This document shows positions 31,220-40,572 of a DNA stretch of 64,000 bases, piece after piece. Source of the DNA: Pyruvatibacter mobilis (GTDB lineage Bacteria; Pseudomonadota; Alphaproteobacteria; CGMCC-115125). Each line of letters starts with the position of its first letter. Positions within the stretch are counted from its first letter, which is position 1. The stretch is from contig NZ_CP051630.1 in the NCBI RefSeq assembly GCF_012848855.1, positions 62,001 through 126,000 on the forward strand. Reading direction: 5' to 3'. A program made the position numbers and the translations under genes. The notes below the pieces were generated by a model that saw only the letters and a program-made list of their open reading frames with translations, ran no database searches and had not been told where the DNA came from.

Positions 31220-32026
31220 ATGTCAGAAACAGTCAGCGTCGTCATGCCGGTGAACGAAACCGGCCCGGACGCTCCCGTCCCCTCCCAGACTGAACCGGCC
31301 ACCCCGGCCCCCGACTCCAACACCCGCCCAGAGTGGCTGCCGGAGAAGTTCGAGAACCCGCAGGCTCTTGCTGATGCCTACAAGGCCCTGGAGGCCAAGC
31401 TGGGTACGCAGGCAGCCGCAGATACTCCGGAGGATCAGCCGTCCCCGGACCCCCAGGATCAGCCGCAGCAGGACAGCGGACAGGCCCCGAACTTCGCGTC
31501 GAACCAGGCCGAGGTCTCCAACACCCTCAAGGGTCACGGCATCGACTTCGGTGAACTCCAGGCTCGTTATATGGAGACCGGGGAACTCACCCCCGACGAC
31601 TATGCGACGCTCCAGGAGGCGGGCTTCAACCGTCCGTTCGTGGACAACTGGATCGAGGCTCAGAAAGCCCTCATCGCGCAGGCCGAGAACGCCATCTACG
31701 AGACCGTTGGCGGGAAAGACAGCTACACCAAGATGGTCCAGTGGGCCGCGCAGAATCTCCCGGATGAGGAGATCGAGGCATTCAACACCGCCGTCGAGAG
31801 TGGCGACATGGCCCAGGCCCGGATGGCCGTATCCGGTCTGTATGCCCGCTTCACGGGCGCGTCCGGCTCCGAGCCGACCCTGTTGGCCGGTCAGGCATCG
31901 ACGGCTTCGGAAGGCTTCCAGTCGCAAGCTCAGATGCAAGAGGCCATGTCCGACCCGCGTTATCGCAAGGACCCGGCCTACCGCGCTGAGGTCGAGCGGA
32001 AAATCGCCGCCGCTACCTTCTTCTAA
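31220..32026 (+). CDS. Capsid assembly scaffolding protein (T7 gp9-like)
   Basis: A 268-residue acidic, Pro-, Gln- and Asp-rich protein with low-complexity N-terminal half and a helical C-terminal half (GGKDSYTKMVQWAAQNLP, then EEIEAFNTAVESGD). The C-terminal RKDPAYRAEVERKIAAATFF resembles the end of T7 gp9, which binds capsid protein. It lies between portal and capsid genes as in T7, although here three small genes intervene before the capsid. Confidence 0.85.
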   Translation: MSETVSVVMPVNETGPDAPVPSQTEPATPAPDSNTRPEWLPEKFENPQALADAYKALEAKLGTQAAADTPEDQPSPDPQDQPQQDSGQAPNFASNQAEVSNTLKGHGIDFGELQARYMETGELTPDDYATLQEAGFNRPFVDNWIEAQKALIAQAENAIYETVGGKDSYTKMVQWAAQNLPDEEIEAFNTAVESGDMAQARMAVSGLYARFTGASGSEPTLLAGQASTASEGFQSQAQMQEAMSDPRYRKDPAYRAEVERKIAAATFF

Positions 32027-32038
32027 ACGAGGATCAAT

Positions 32039-32245
32039 ATGGAAATCTTCGCATTCATCGCAGCGAACTGGGAAGCCGTCCTGGCCGTCCTGTTCGCAGT
32101 CCACGGCGTGGCCGTCGCTGTGACCGCCATGACCGACACCCCCGAGGACGATAAGGTCGTCGGCAAGGTGTACAAGTTCCTGGAAGCGCTGGCCGGTGTG
32201 TCGCGCAAGACCAAGCAGCTTCCGGGCGAGTCCAAGCTCTCCTAG
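32039..32245 (+). CDS. Small single-helix membrane protein (possible holin)
   Basis: A 68-residue protein with an N-terminal hydrophobic helix (MEIFAFIAANWEAVLAVLFA onward) and a charged C-terminal part (TDTPEDDKVVGKVYKFLEAL). Proteins of this pattern are frequent in phages and prophages, often beside lysis genes. Together with the next two genes it forms a lysis-like cluster, but it lies between scaffold and capsid, unlike the T7 holin. Holin function is an inference. Confidence 0.55.
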   Translation: MEIFAFIAANWEAVLAVLFAVHGVAVAVTAMTDTPEDDKVVGKVYKFLEALAGVSRKTKQLPGESKLS

Positions 32246-32464
32246 ATGGCGTTCATAGGACGCCTTCTGTCATTGCTCACCAGCCTCCTGGCCCTCTACC
32301 GCGAGTGGTCCATCAAGCGGACCTTCGCCAAGGAGGTCCAGGCAGTGCTGGATGAGGAATCTAGGGACGATCGAGAGGAGGCCAATGCGATCCATGAAGA
32401 AGTTCTTCGTCGCCTTGACCCTAATGATCCCCCTGAGTGGCTGCTTAAGTATCGCCGCGACTGA
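32246..32464 (+). CDS. Membrane-anchored charged protein (possible Rz-like inner-membrane spanin)
   Basis: A 72-residue protein with an N-terminal hydrophobic helix (FIGRLLSLLTSLLALY), then a highly charged helical segment rich in Glu and Arg (DEESRDDREEANAIHEEVLR). The next gene, a lipoprotein, starts inside it in another frame. An inner-membrane protein overlapping an out-of-frame lipoprotein gene is the typical Rz/Rz1 spanin layout. The periplasmic part is short for a spanin, so the call is tentative. Confidence 0.5.
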   Translation: MAFIGRLLSLLTSLLALYREWSIKRTFAKEVQAVLDEESRDDREEANAIHEEVLRRLDPNDPPEWLLKYRRD

Positions 32465-32597
32465 CGAGTGCGCGATCTTTAGGCCGATCAGCTATTCCAG
32501 AAGTGACACCAGCGGCACCGTAAGGGAGATCGCCGCCCACAACGCAAAGTGGGAGCACTTCTGCACAACCGATCCAAGCGATAGTGGTTCTTTCTGA
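32394..32597 (+). CDS. Small lipoprotein (possible Rz1-like outer-membrane spanin)
   Basis: The 67-residue frame starts MKKFFVALTLMIPLSGC, a lipoprotein signal with lipobox LSGC. The mature part has ECAIFRPISYSRSDTSGTVR, then EIAAHNAKWEHFC, a pattern (CxxxxPIxxSxxDxxxxxTxxxIxxHNxxxxxxC) seen in small phage lipoproteins of the lysis region, from general recognition. It overlaps the preceding gene by 71 bases in a different frame. Confidence 0.55.
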   Translation: MKKFFVALTLMIPLSGCLSIAATDECAIFRPISYSRSDTSGTVREIAAHNAKWEHFCTTDPSDSGSF

Positions 32598-32610
32598 GCC
32601 ACCGCTTACT

Positions 32611-32654
32611 ACGCGGGTAGCTCCCGCGCCCGGAGGACTGCGGGCAATCCTCCG
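32611..32654 (+). promoter_or_regulatory. Two hairpins in the leader before the capsid gene
   Basis: CGCGGG-TAGCT-CCCGCG and CGGAGGA-N10-TCCTCCG are perfect stems, and neither is followed by a T run. They lie in the 257-base untranslated gap before the capsid gene. Possible RNA-processing or stabilising sites. Confidence 0.4.
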
Positions 32655-32854
32655 CTAACCCAAAACCCGCCCCTTTTCTACTGCCAATACCCTCTGTGTA
32701 CGGAACATGCCGTCGCGCCTCTTTAGGCGGGCGCTCCGAGCTACCCAACAGAACACTACACGTAACCCTGGCCCGCCGAGGCGGACAACCTTGCGTGAGC
32801 GTGAGCGTTCAGCGGGAGCCACCAACTTCCGAAACACTCACAGAGGTTCAACGA

Positions 32855-33907
32855 ATGGCGAACTTTATCGTATCCCGCCTTGGTGCTGACCAGGGCGATA
32901 CTGGCACCTACGCCAAGGATACCAAGCTCTTTCTCAAGGTCTTCTCTGGTGAAGTCCTCACGTCCTTCGCGGAAACGAATGTCTTCCTGGACAAGCACTA
33001 CGTCCGCACCATCACGCATGGCAAGTCCGCTCAGTTCCCCGTGATGGGTAAGACCTCGGCGGCTTACCACACGCCTGGCGTCGAACTGACTGGCGGCACC
33101 ATCAAGCACACCGAACGGGTCATCACCATTGACGACCTGCTCGTGGCCCAGAAGTCCATCGCCAACATCGACGAGGCGATGAACCACTACGATGTCCGTG
33201 AGAAGTATTCTTACGAGATGGGCGCGGCGCTGGCCCGTCAGATGGATCAGCACATCGCCCAGGTTGCTGTGCGCACCGCCCGCGACACCGCAAACATCGC
33301 CGGTGCCGAGGGCCACGGTGACGGTCTGGTCATCCCGACTGACTACGCGGGCGCTCCGTCTTCCGCCGACTTTGCCACGAACGGCTCCCACCTTACCGAA
33401 GCCTTCTACGTCGCCGCTGAGAAGCTGGCCGAGAAGGACATCCCGGTCGAGGAATGCTTCATCTTCGTGCGCCCCGCTGAGTTCTACCGCCTTGTCCAGA
33501 ACAAGGACCTGCTCAACAAGGACTGGGGTGGTCGCGGCTCCTACGCCGACGCCGACCTGCCGGTGATTGCCGGTATGCGTGTGGTGATGACCAACAACCT
33601 GCCGAAGACCAACATCACGACCGGCACCGCCGCTGGTCCGGATCAGGGCAACGGCCCGAAGTATGCCGGTGACTTCACCAAGACTTCGGCCCTTGTCATG
33701 CACCCGAGCGCCGTGGGCACCTTGAAGCTCATGGACCTCGCCATGGAGATGGAATACTCCGTGCGTCACCAGGCCACCTTCATGGTCGCCAAGTACGCCG
33801 TGGGCCACGATGGCCTGCGTCCGGAAGGTCTGGTCGAGATCGCCAACGACACGAAGGCGAACCTCGTGGCCAACCAGTCCATCACCGCCAGCGTCATTCT
33901 GGACTAA
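32855..33907 (+). CDS. Major capsid protein (T7 gp10-like)
   Basis: A 350-residue capsid protein (T7 gp10A: 345). Conserved stretches are ALFLKVF-like KLFLKVFSGEVLTSFAETNV, GKSAQFPVMGKTSAAY, TERVITIDDLLVAQ, DEAMNHYDVREKYSYEMG, and a C-terminal VRHQATFMVAKYAVGHDGLR. ATG at 32855 follows the AGAGG leader; upstream codons in frame are not capsid-like. Terminator 33947-33982 directly follows, like T-phi in T7, which should raise capsid mRNA relative to tail genes. Confidence 0.97.
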   Translation: MANFIVSRLGADQGDTGTYAKDTKLFLKVFSGEVLTSFAETNVFLDKHYVRTITHGKSAQFPVMGKTSAAYHTPGVELTGGTIKHTERVITIDDLLVAQKSIANIDEAMNHYDVREKYSYEMGAALARQMDQHIAQVAVRTARDTANIAGAEGHGDGLVIPTDYAGAPSSADFATNGSHLTEAFYVAAEKLAEKDIPVEECFIFVRPAEFYRLVQNKDLLNKDWGGRGSYADADLPVIAGMRVVMTNNLPKTNITTGTAAGPDQGNGPKYAGDFTKTSALVMHPSAVGTLKLMDLAMEMEYSVRHQATFMVAKYAVGHDGLRPEGLVEIANDTKANLVANQSITASVILD

Positions 33908-33946
33908 TCGTTCCGCTAAGGGATTAGTTCAGCTTGAGGATCAACT

Positions 33947-33982
33947 AATAGGGAGGCTCCTTCGGGGGTCTCCCTATTTTTT
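33947..33982 (+). terminator. Terminator after the capsid gene (T-phi equivalent)
   Basis: AATAGGGAG pairs with CTCCCTATT around a loop containing TTCG, then a run of T follows (to 33982). Its place directly after the capsid gene matches the class I terminator of T7. Confidence 0.9.
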
Positions 33983-33989
33983 CAGGGGA

Positions 33990-34580
33990 ATGCCCTTGAC
34001 GACTCTCACTACGAAACTCGACGCCATCAACCTGATGCTGTCGATCATCGGGGAAGCCCCGGTGAACTCGGTGGACGACACCGGCATCGTGGATGCTGCC
34101 CTCGCAAAGCAGGTGTTCGATGAGACAAACCGAGAAGTCCAGTCGCATGGCTGGCATTGGAACACCGATCGCGGTTACTCCCTGGCTGCCACCAACGATG
34201 GTGAGGTCCTGCTCCCCAGCAACACGCTCCGGGTCGATGCCGTGGACACCACCCTGGACGTGGTGCAGCGGGGGAACCGTCTCTGGGACCGCGTGAACCA
34301 CACCTACGACATCGGCAGAGCCGTCCTGGTGGACATCGTGCGCCTGCTCGACTTCGAGGAAATCCCCGAGACCGCCCGCGCCTACATCGCCGTCCGCTCG
34401 GGCCGTAAGTTCCAGGACCGCGTGGTCGGCTCCGAGGTCCTCTCCGGCTTCAACAAGGCCGACGAACAGCGGGCCTGGGTTATCCTCCAGAACCACGAAG
34501 CGGCCAATGCCGACTACAATATGCGGGTCAGTGTGCCGGTGCGGAGCGTCCTCAGCCGCCGCGCTCACGGGGGCTTCTAA
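33990..34580 (+). CDS. Tail tubular protein A, gatekeeper (T7 gp11-like)
   Basis: A 196-residue protein, the same length as T7 gp11, forming the ring under the portal. Family features are LDAINLMLSIIGEAPVNS near the N-terminus, NREVQSHGWHWNTDRGY, and the C-terminal AYIAVRSGRKFQDRVVGS. ATG 33990 lies only 1 base after AGGGG, so the TTG at 33996 with 7-base spacing may be the true start. Confidence 0.9.
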   Translation: MPLTTLTTKLDAINLMLSIIGEAPVNSVDDTGIVDAALAKQVFDETNREVQSHGWHWNTDRGYSLAATNDGEVLLPSNTLRVDAVDTTLDVVQRGNRLWDRVNHTYDIGRAVLVDIVRLLDFEEIPETARAYIAVRSGRKFQDRVVGSEVLSGFNKADEQRAWVILQNHEAANADYNMRVSVPVRSVLSRRAHGGF

Positions 34581-34582
34581 CG

Positions 34583-36949
34583 ATGGCTATCATCTCCGCC
34601 CCCATCCCGAACCTTATCAACGGCGTCTCCCAGCAGCCCTTTGCGCTCCGGCTGGCCTCCCAGGCGGAACTCCAGGAGAATTGCTATTCGTCCATTGTGG
34701 AGGGGCTGACGAAGCGTCCGCCTACGGAACACGTGGCAAAGCTGGCCGATGGAGATCACTCCAGCGCCTACGTCCACATGATTAACCGCGACTCCACCGA
34801 GCGGTACATTGCGATCCTGGGCGACCAGTCGATCCGCGTCTTCGACTTCGATGGGAATGAGAAGACGGTGAACACCCCGGACGGCGTTGCGTATCTGGGC
34901 GCTGCGTCCCCCGCCACGAGCTTCTCCGCAGTCACCATCGCGGACTATACGTTCATTGTGAACAAGACCAAGACGGTCGCCATGGACGCCTCCGTCCAAG
35001 CCACCCAGCAGGACCCTGCGGCCCTCGTATGGGTTCGCCAGGGCAACTATTCCACTGACTATAAGGTGGAGTTGTCCGGCCCCGCTGACGTAACAGCGGC
35101 CTACACCACCCCGGACAATGACGGCTCCTTGATCCAGACGGATCACATTGCGGAGCAGCTTTGCACGGCCATTGACGGGGTGAACGGTTACTCCTGCGAG
35201 CGCTTCGGCTCGTCCCTCCACATCTCCCGAGCGGACGGTGCGGACTTCAATCTGTCCACCGAGGATTCCTTCGCGGACCTCGCGCTTCAAAGCATCAAGG
35301 ATGAGGTCCAGACCTTCGATGAACTCCCGCCCCGAGCCAAGCACGGCTTCCAGGTGGAGATCGTGGGGTCGCCGGTCAACGGCTTCGACAACTACTATGT
35401 CGAATACGATGACGGTAACGGTGCCCGGCAGGTCGGTGTGTGGATCGAAATCCCCAAGCCGGGACGTGACATCCGCTTCGACGCCGCCACGATGCCACAT
35501 TCCCTGGTCCGCGAGTCTGACGGGACGTTCACCTTCAAGGCCAACGAATGGAATGACTGCGTGGCCGGTGACGAGGAGACGGCACCTGAGCCGAGCTTCG
35601 TCGGCTTCCGGATCAACGACATCTTCTTCTACCGCAACCGGCTAGGCTTCATCTCGGACGAGAATGTGGTCTTCTCGCGGTCGGGGGACTTCTTCCACTT
35701 CTGGCGGGAGACGGTCACGTCCATCCTGGACACCGATCCGATCGACGTTGCCGTGTCGCACGTGAAGGTGAGCATCCTCCGTCACGCGGTGCCGTTCAAC
35801 GAGAGTCTGCTCCTGTTCTCCGATCAGACCCAGTTTGTCGTGGGTGCTAACGAGTACCTGACGCCCCGCACCGCAGCCATCAACCAGACCACGGAGTTCG
35901 AGACGAACCTTCGCTCGCGTCCCGTTGGGGCAGGGCGCTTCGTCTATTTCGTTGCACCTAAAGGGTCCTACTCGACCGTCCGGGAATACTACACGGATGG
36001 CGATACGAAGCAGAACGACGCGACCGACATCACGGCGCATGTGCCCAAGCTGATCCCCGGCGACGTATTCAAGCTGGCAGCTTCGGCCAACGAAAGCGTC
36101 ATGATCGCGCTCACCGAAGACAAGGCCGATCGCATCTACGTCTATCAGTGGTACTTCGCTGACGGCGGTGAGAAGGTCCAGTCGGCCTGGCACGAGTGGA
36201 CGTGGGCCGATGGGGAGAAAATCCTCAACGCGGACTTCGTCGTATCTACCCTCTGGATTGTCGTGCAGAGGTCTGACGGTCTCTACCTGGAGCGCATGGA
36301 CATCGAGCCGGGTAAAACCGACGAGGACCTTGGGTTCCGGGTCCACCTGGATCGGCGCATAACGGATGCCGACTGTCAGATGGTGTACGATCCGATCACC
36401 GACCGGACGACGATCACCCTTCCGTATGCGGAGGAGAACGAACTCCAGATCGTTGGCCGTGGCACTGTCGAGGAGCTTCCCGGCGGGTTCATCAAGAGCC
36501 ATGAGGTAGTCTCCCCGACCACGATCAAGACCATGGGGGACGTGACCGGCGGCGGGTTCTTTGTGGGCCGTAAGTACGTCAAGCGATACAAGTTCTCGCC
36601 CCTGGTTCTCCGCGAGGAGGCACCGGGCGGCGGCGTAATCGCCAACACGGACGGACGCCTCCAGCTTCGCCGCATGACCCTGAATTTCGCGGATAGCGGC
36701 TACTTCCGGGTCCAGGTGACGCCCTTCCGACGCTCCCCTTACGAGTACGTCTTCTCTGGCCGAGTGGTCGGCTCCGCCCGCAGCCCTCTGGGGCAGGGGG
36801 GTATTGAGACCGGCAAGTTCCGGTTCCCGATCATGGCCAACAACTTCAACGTCGATATTGAGATCGTGAACGATAGCCCGTTCCCCAGCCGCTTCCTCAA
36901 CGCGGACTGGGAGGCGCAGTACATCGTCCGGTCTCAGAGGATGGGATAA
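34583..36949 (+). CDS. Tail tubular protein B, nozzle (T7 gp12-like)
   Basis: The 788-residue product (T7: 794) begins ISAPIPNLINGVSQQPFALR, the hallmark N-terminus of the nozzle family, followed by TKRPPTEHVAKL. Later stretches RNRLGFISDENVVFSRSGDF and FRSPYEYVFSGR-like PFRRSPYEYVFSGR are also typical. It builds the tip of the short tail and receives the fibres. Two bases separate it from the gp11-like gene. Confidence 0.95.
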   Translation: MAIISAPIPNLINGVSQQPFALRLASQAELQENCYSSIVEGLTKRPPTEHVAKLADGDHSSAYVHMINRDSTERYIAILGDQSIRVFDFDGNEKTVNTPDGVAYLGAASPATSFSAVTIADYTFIVNKTKTVAMDASVQATQQDPAALVWVRQGNYSTDYKVELSGPADVTAAYTTPDNDGSLIQTDHIAEQLCTAIDGVNGYSCERFGSSLHISRADGADFNLSTEDSFADLALQSIKDEVQTFDELPPRAKHGFQVEIVGSPVNGFDNYYVEYDDGNGARQVGVWIEIPKPGRDIRFDAATMPHSLVRESDGTFTFKANEWNDCVAGDEETAPEPSFVGFRINDIFFYRNRLGFISDENVVFSRSGDFFHFWRETVTSILDTDPIDVAVSHVKVSILRHAVPFNESLLLFSDQTQFVVGANEYLTPRTAAINQTTEFETNLRSRPVGAGRFVYFVAPKGSYSTVREYYTDGDTKQNDATDITAHVPKLIPGDVFKLAASANESVMIALTEDKADRIYVYQWYFADGGEKVQSAWHEWTWADGEKILNADFVVSTLWIVVQRSDGLYLERMDIEPGKTDEDLGFRVHLDRRITDADCQMVYDPITDRTTITLPYAEENELQIVGRGTVEELPGGFIKSHEVVSPTTIKTMGDVTGGGFFVGRKYVKRYKFSPLVLREEAPGGGVIANTDGRLQLRRMTLNFADSGYFRVQVTPFRRSPYEYVFSGRVVGSARSPLGQGGIETGKFRFPIMANNFNVDIEIVNDSPFPSRFLNADWEAQYIVRSQRMG

Positions 36950-37413
36950 TGCCAACAGTCCGTTCGGCGGTCCTTGAGGACTGCCACAACCTCGCCCCAA
37001 ACCTCCGCCCCGCTGATGCAGCGGAGTTGAGGGCCTTTGCGGGTTACGAGCCTCTTGAAGGTCTAGTGGAGAGTTTCAAGGTCTCCGCCCAGCGGTACGT
37101 CATTGAGCATGAGGGGGAGGTCCTGACGATCTTCGGGGCCTCCCCGTCTCCCCACGACCCGACCTGCGGTCTTGCGTGGATGATGGCCAGCACGTCTTTG
37201 GAGGACCACTCCATATGGTTCCTTCGGAACACCTATTGGATGGAGAAGCTGGTGGACGACCACTACGACTGGCTTTTCAACTTCATCGACATCCGGAACG
37301 AGGTCCACATGAAATGGCTTCGTTGGTGTGGGTGGGAGTTCGGAGCCGTCCACGAAAACTTCGGCGTCGAAGGACGCCCCTTTCAGGAAATCTACAAGTT
37401 CCACAATGTGTAG
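36949..37413 (+). CDS. Internal virion protein A-like (T7 gp13-like, GNAT-like fold)
   Basis: A 154-residue protein in the position of T7 gp13 (138). It resembles an acetyltransferase fold without clear catalytic residues: VRSAVLEDCHNLAPNLRPAD at the start and NEVHMKWLRWCGWEFGAVHE near the end, analogous to HIRFLKTIGAVFHEE in T7 gp13. The start overlaps the nozzle stop. Its function in T7 is in head morphogenesis. Confidence 0.75.
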   Translation: MPTVRSAVLEDCHNLAPNLRPADAAELRAFAGYEPLEGLVESFKVSAQRYVIEHEGEVLTIFGASPSPHDPTCGLAWMMASTSLEDHSIWFLRNTYWMEKLVDDHYDWLFNFIDIRNEVHMKWLRWCGWEFGAVHENFGVEGRPFQEIYKFHNV

Positions 37414-38164
37414 CCCAACGCTCGCCATTACTGGTGCCAGTATGTTCTCCGCCGCCTCCTCATGGAGCGAGCAGGCGGAGTATGCCGCCGAAGCGGAGAC
37501 CTACCGCCAGGCACAGGCGTACCTAGCTGACCGGCACCGCCGACGCATCGAGGAGTACAACAACGAGGTCTATGCGCAGGACATTCAGTATGCGAATGAT
37601 ATTCTCGCGTACCAGAGAGACGAGTTCCAGCGCCAGGCCGAGTGGTTCGATGAGTCCGTAGGTCTCATAAAGAAGGACTACGTGAACCAGCTAGGGACTC
37701 TGCTCCTCCGCGCTACCGAGGAAGCGATTGCAGCGCAACTCTACGGCGAGGAGGCCATCCGCCAGGGCCGCTCCGAGGCCGCTACTGCACAGGTGGCCGC
37801 AGCCGAGCGCGGGATCGCTGGGATCACCGCCCGTATGTTGGTGAACGATACGGATCGTCAGGTAGGCGAAGCCCTCACCAGCATCGACCGAAACCGCCAG
37901 GCTATCAGCCGCCAGTTGTCCCTCGAAGCTCTGGGCCTGAAAGCCCGCGCGGACTCCGCCATCAACCAGCTTCCCTTGCAGACCTTCCAGCCGATCGCGC
38001 CGCCGACGAGGGCGGCTCCGACCTCGCCGGTCATGCCAACCGCTCCGGTGCCCCAGCCCAGCCGGGGTCAGTTGATCGGTGATGTCCTCGGCGCAGGTAT
38101 CAGTGGATACCGGAGCCTCACCAAGAACAGCACCCCGTCAACCGGCGGGTGGAATAGGAGCTAA
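37406..38164 (+). CDS. Internal virion protein B (T7 gp14-like)
   Basis: A 252-residue protein (T7: 196) starting MCSPTLAITGASMFSAASSW; the MC start and IxGA pattern match T7 gp14. The middle is helical, and the C-terminus is Pro- and Thr-rich (PIAPPTRAAPTSPVMPTAP), which accounts for the extra length. T7 gp14 is ejected into the outer membrane during DNA entry. The start overlaps the previous gene by 8 bases. Confidence 0.85.
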   Translation: MCSPTLAITGASMFSAASSWSEQAEYAAEAETYRQAQAYLADRHRRRIEEYNNEVYAQDIQYANDILAYQRDEFQRQAEWFDESVGLIKKDYVNQLGTLLLRATEEAIAAQLYGEEAIRQGRSEAATAQVAAAERGIAGITARMLVNDTDRQVGEALTSIDRNRQAISRQLSLEALGLKARADSAINQLPLQTFQPIAPPTRAAPTSPVMPTAPVPQPSRGQLIGDVLGAGISGYRSLTKNSTPSTGGWNRS

Positions 38165-38169
38165 ACCGA

Positions 38170-40572
38170 ATGCCGATCCAGAAGCAGGGCTTCCGCCCTG
38201 TCGCTTCTCCAGTATCTACCGTGGCAAAGCCCCGCGTCTTCCAGCGGAACCCCGGCCCGGTGGCCCCTGCCCGCCCGGACATGCCGGAGGCTCCGACGCT
38301 CCCGGCACCGCCCACGCCCCTTGAGCATCGAAAAACGTACCAGCTTGCGGAGAGTCTCCTTGAGCTCAACCCGAAGCTCCAGGGGTTCGTGGACGACTAC
38401 TACCAGCGCCGTCAGCGGGAAGTTGGCAAGGACCTCTACAACAAGTTCGCCACGATGGACGCCGCGCAGGCCGAGGCATTCTACAAGGAGCAGCGGGAGA
38501 CTATAGGCGATCGCTACATCGCCGCGCTGGACCGCCAGTACGGCCTCCGGAAGGCTTATCGGGAGTACAACGCGCTCGCGGCGGACCTCAAGGCGGGGAA
38601 CATCGACCTGGAGACGACGAGCCTCCAGGACCTCATCAACCAACAGATGCAGGCATCGCTGAGTTCTTCGCCCTCTGAGTGGTTTGCTGACGGATATAGG
38701 TCCGTCATGGCCGAGATCGTCCCGCAGATGCAGGTGGCGGAGCAAGAGTACCGTGCCCAGCGCCTCCGTAACGAGGCCGATCAGAACTTCTTCCAGATTG
38801 GCGTTGACCTGATCGAGCAGGGAGTTGAGTTCGGCTCCGATCCGGCTTCCGTGAACGAGGCGGTCCGGGCCATGTATGGGGAGTTCGGACCCGGCACCGA
38901 CCTCAACATGAGCAACCGGCGGATGGACGAGTTGGTCCTGGACATGGCGGCTTGGGCCGCAGACCAGGGGCACGATGGGGTCGTGGACGCGCTCCTCAAC
39001 TCCCCACGCACAGGGAAGAACGGTGAATCCGTTCCAGCCCTTTCCAAGGTGCGCAGCCACGCCGACCGTGTGGATACCATCCTCAAGACCGCCGAGGCCC
39101 GCCGCAACGAGCGTATGGCCGAGGAGAACTTTGGCTTCATCGTTGACCTCTACCGAAACGCGGCGGAGGGTCTGGACGTGGAGGGGGTCATCGAGGCCAA
39201 CCAGGGCCTTGTTGAAGACCTCCTTTCGCCCAAGCAGGTCGCGGGTCTTATTGGAACCGCGCAGGCCAAGCGGGAGGCAATCGCCAAAGCAGCCGCAGAG
39301 GCCGCCGCGGAGCAACACGCCCGCAACAGCCTGACCCTGGAAGTGACAGCCCTGACCTCTCAGGTCCTTGCTGATCCCTCCTCGATCCATTCTGTCGGGG
39401 CCGTTGAAGTGCCGCTCCCCAACGGGAAGACGGCCTCCCTCACGAAGAACGAGACCGTCGAGATGGTCCTGGATGGTGTCCGCCGGAGCCTCGGGATCAC
39501 CGAGGGGTTCAGCCCCACCGAGAACCCGGAGGTCGCTGCGCGATATACGCAGTTCCTCCAGCAGTCAGGGTATGTCGATCAGCGTTTGAAATCCGTCATG
39601 CGCGTGGCCCCGAACACCTTCGGCATGAAGAACCTGGCAGAGGGCAATGTCCCGTCCGTCCTGGCCGACGCCGTATCTTGGTACGAGATGATGGACGCCA
39701 ACGGTGCCCGCGCCTTGGCCTCCCAGTATCTCGACGAGAAGACGCAGCGCTTCTACGACACGGTGATGCTCAATGAGCAGACGGTGGCCGTTGGGGACCG
39801 GACCCAGGCCATCGCCCTGGCAGCCCAGGCCCGCATGAACAGCGCAACCCTGACCGACACCCAGCTCGACAACCCGTCCCGCTCCGAGATGAATGACTAC
39901 GTGAACAGTCTCAAGTCGAAGATGACGGGGTGGTTCTGGGACGAGGAGCCGAAGAACAGCGTCTATCTGGAGCGTCTCGTGCAGAAGACGGCTCGCGGCT
40001 ACCTGCTCGAAGGCTGGGACAAGGAGATGGCTTACGAGCGGGCCGTGGATGTCGTGGCCGATACTCACCAGGTGGTGAACGGCGTGGCCATCAATAAAAC
40101 CAACGTCCGTGTGCCGAGCAATATCGAGGACCTGTCCGCATTCGCCGCCAGGCGTTTCGTGGATAGTGGCCTCGGTGACGCCTTCGGGGTCGAAGACCCG
40201 GACGACCTCGTACTGATCCCCCGGCACCAGGGGCAGCAGACTGCCTGGGTCTTGGTCAACAAGGAGACCCTCATGCCCGTGCCCACCGTTTCGCGGCCTC
40301 TCGGGGCTGTGGTGGAGGGCGGCGAGGAAGTGCCCCTCTTGGCCGGGTCGTTCACACAGAAGCAGCTTGATTACCTGGAAAGCGCTCGTAAGCAGCAGGC
40401 CATCGAGAACGTCGAGGAAACTCGCGTGTTCGACCTCACCGATATGGGGGCTGCCCGCGAGCAGGTCCGGGGACTTCCCATAGAGGCCCTGGAGAACCTC
40501 AGAAAGTCCGCATTGTATCAGGGCGAGATCAAGGACATCGTTGACCAAGAGATTGCCCGCAGAGGAGGATAA
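38170..40572 (+). CDS. Internal virion protein C (T7 gp15-like)
   Basis: An 800-residue protein (T7: 747), mostly helical with an N-terminal Pro-rich segment (APARPDMPEAPTLPAPPTP-like) and long amphipathic helices. The motif NPKLQGFVDDYYQRRQREVG near residues 60-80 resembles the start of gp15 proteins. In T7, gp15 with gp16 forms the periplasmic tunnel for DNA ejection. Position between gp14-like and gp16-like genes supports the call. Confidence 0.85.
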   Translation: MPIQKQGFRPVASPVSTVAKPRVFQRNPGPVAPARPDMPEAPTLPAPPTPLEHRKTYQLAESLLELNPKLQGFVDDYYQRRQREVGKDLYNKFATMDAAQAEAFYKEQRETIGDRYIAALDRQYGLRKAYREYNALAADLKAGNIDLETTSLQDLINQQMQASLSSSPSEWFADGYRSVMAEIVPQMQVAEQEYRAQRLRNEADQNFFQIGVDLIEQGVEFGSDPASVNEAVRAMYGEFGPGTDLNMSNRRMDELVLDMAAWAADQGHDGVVDALLNSPRTGKNGESVPALSKVRSHADRVDTILKTAEARRNERMAEENFGFIVDLYRNAAEGLDVEGVIEANQGLVEDLLSPKQVAGLIGTAQAKREAIAKAAAEAAAEQHARNSLTLEVTALTSQVLADPSSIHSVGAVEVPLPNGKTASLTKNETVEMVLDGVRRSLGITEGFSPTENPEVAARYTQFLQQSGYVDQRLKSVMRVAPNTFGMKNLAEGNVPSVLADAVSWYEMMDANGARALASQYLDEKTQRFYDTVMLNEQTVAVGDRTQAIALAAQARMNSATLTDTQLDNPSRSEMNDYVNSLKSKMTGWFWDEEPKNSVYLERLVQKTARGYLLEGWDKEMAYERAVDVVADTHQVVNGVAINKTNVRVPSNIEDLSAFAARRFVDSGLGDAFGVEDPDDLVLIPRHQGQQTAWVLVNKETLMPVPTVSRPLGAVVEGGEEVPLLAGSFTQKQLDYLESARKQQAIENVEETRVFDLTDMGAAREQVRGLPIEALENLRKSALYQGEIKDIVDQEIARRGG

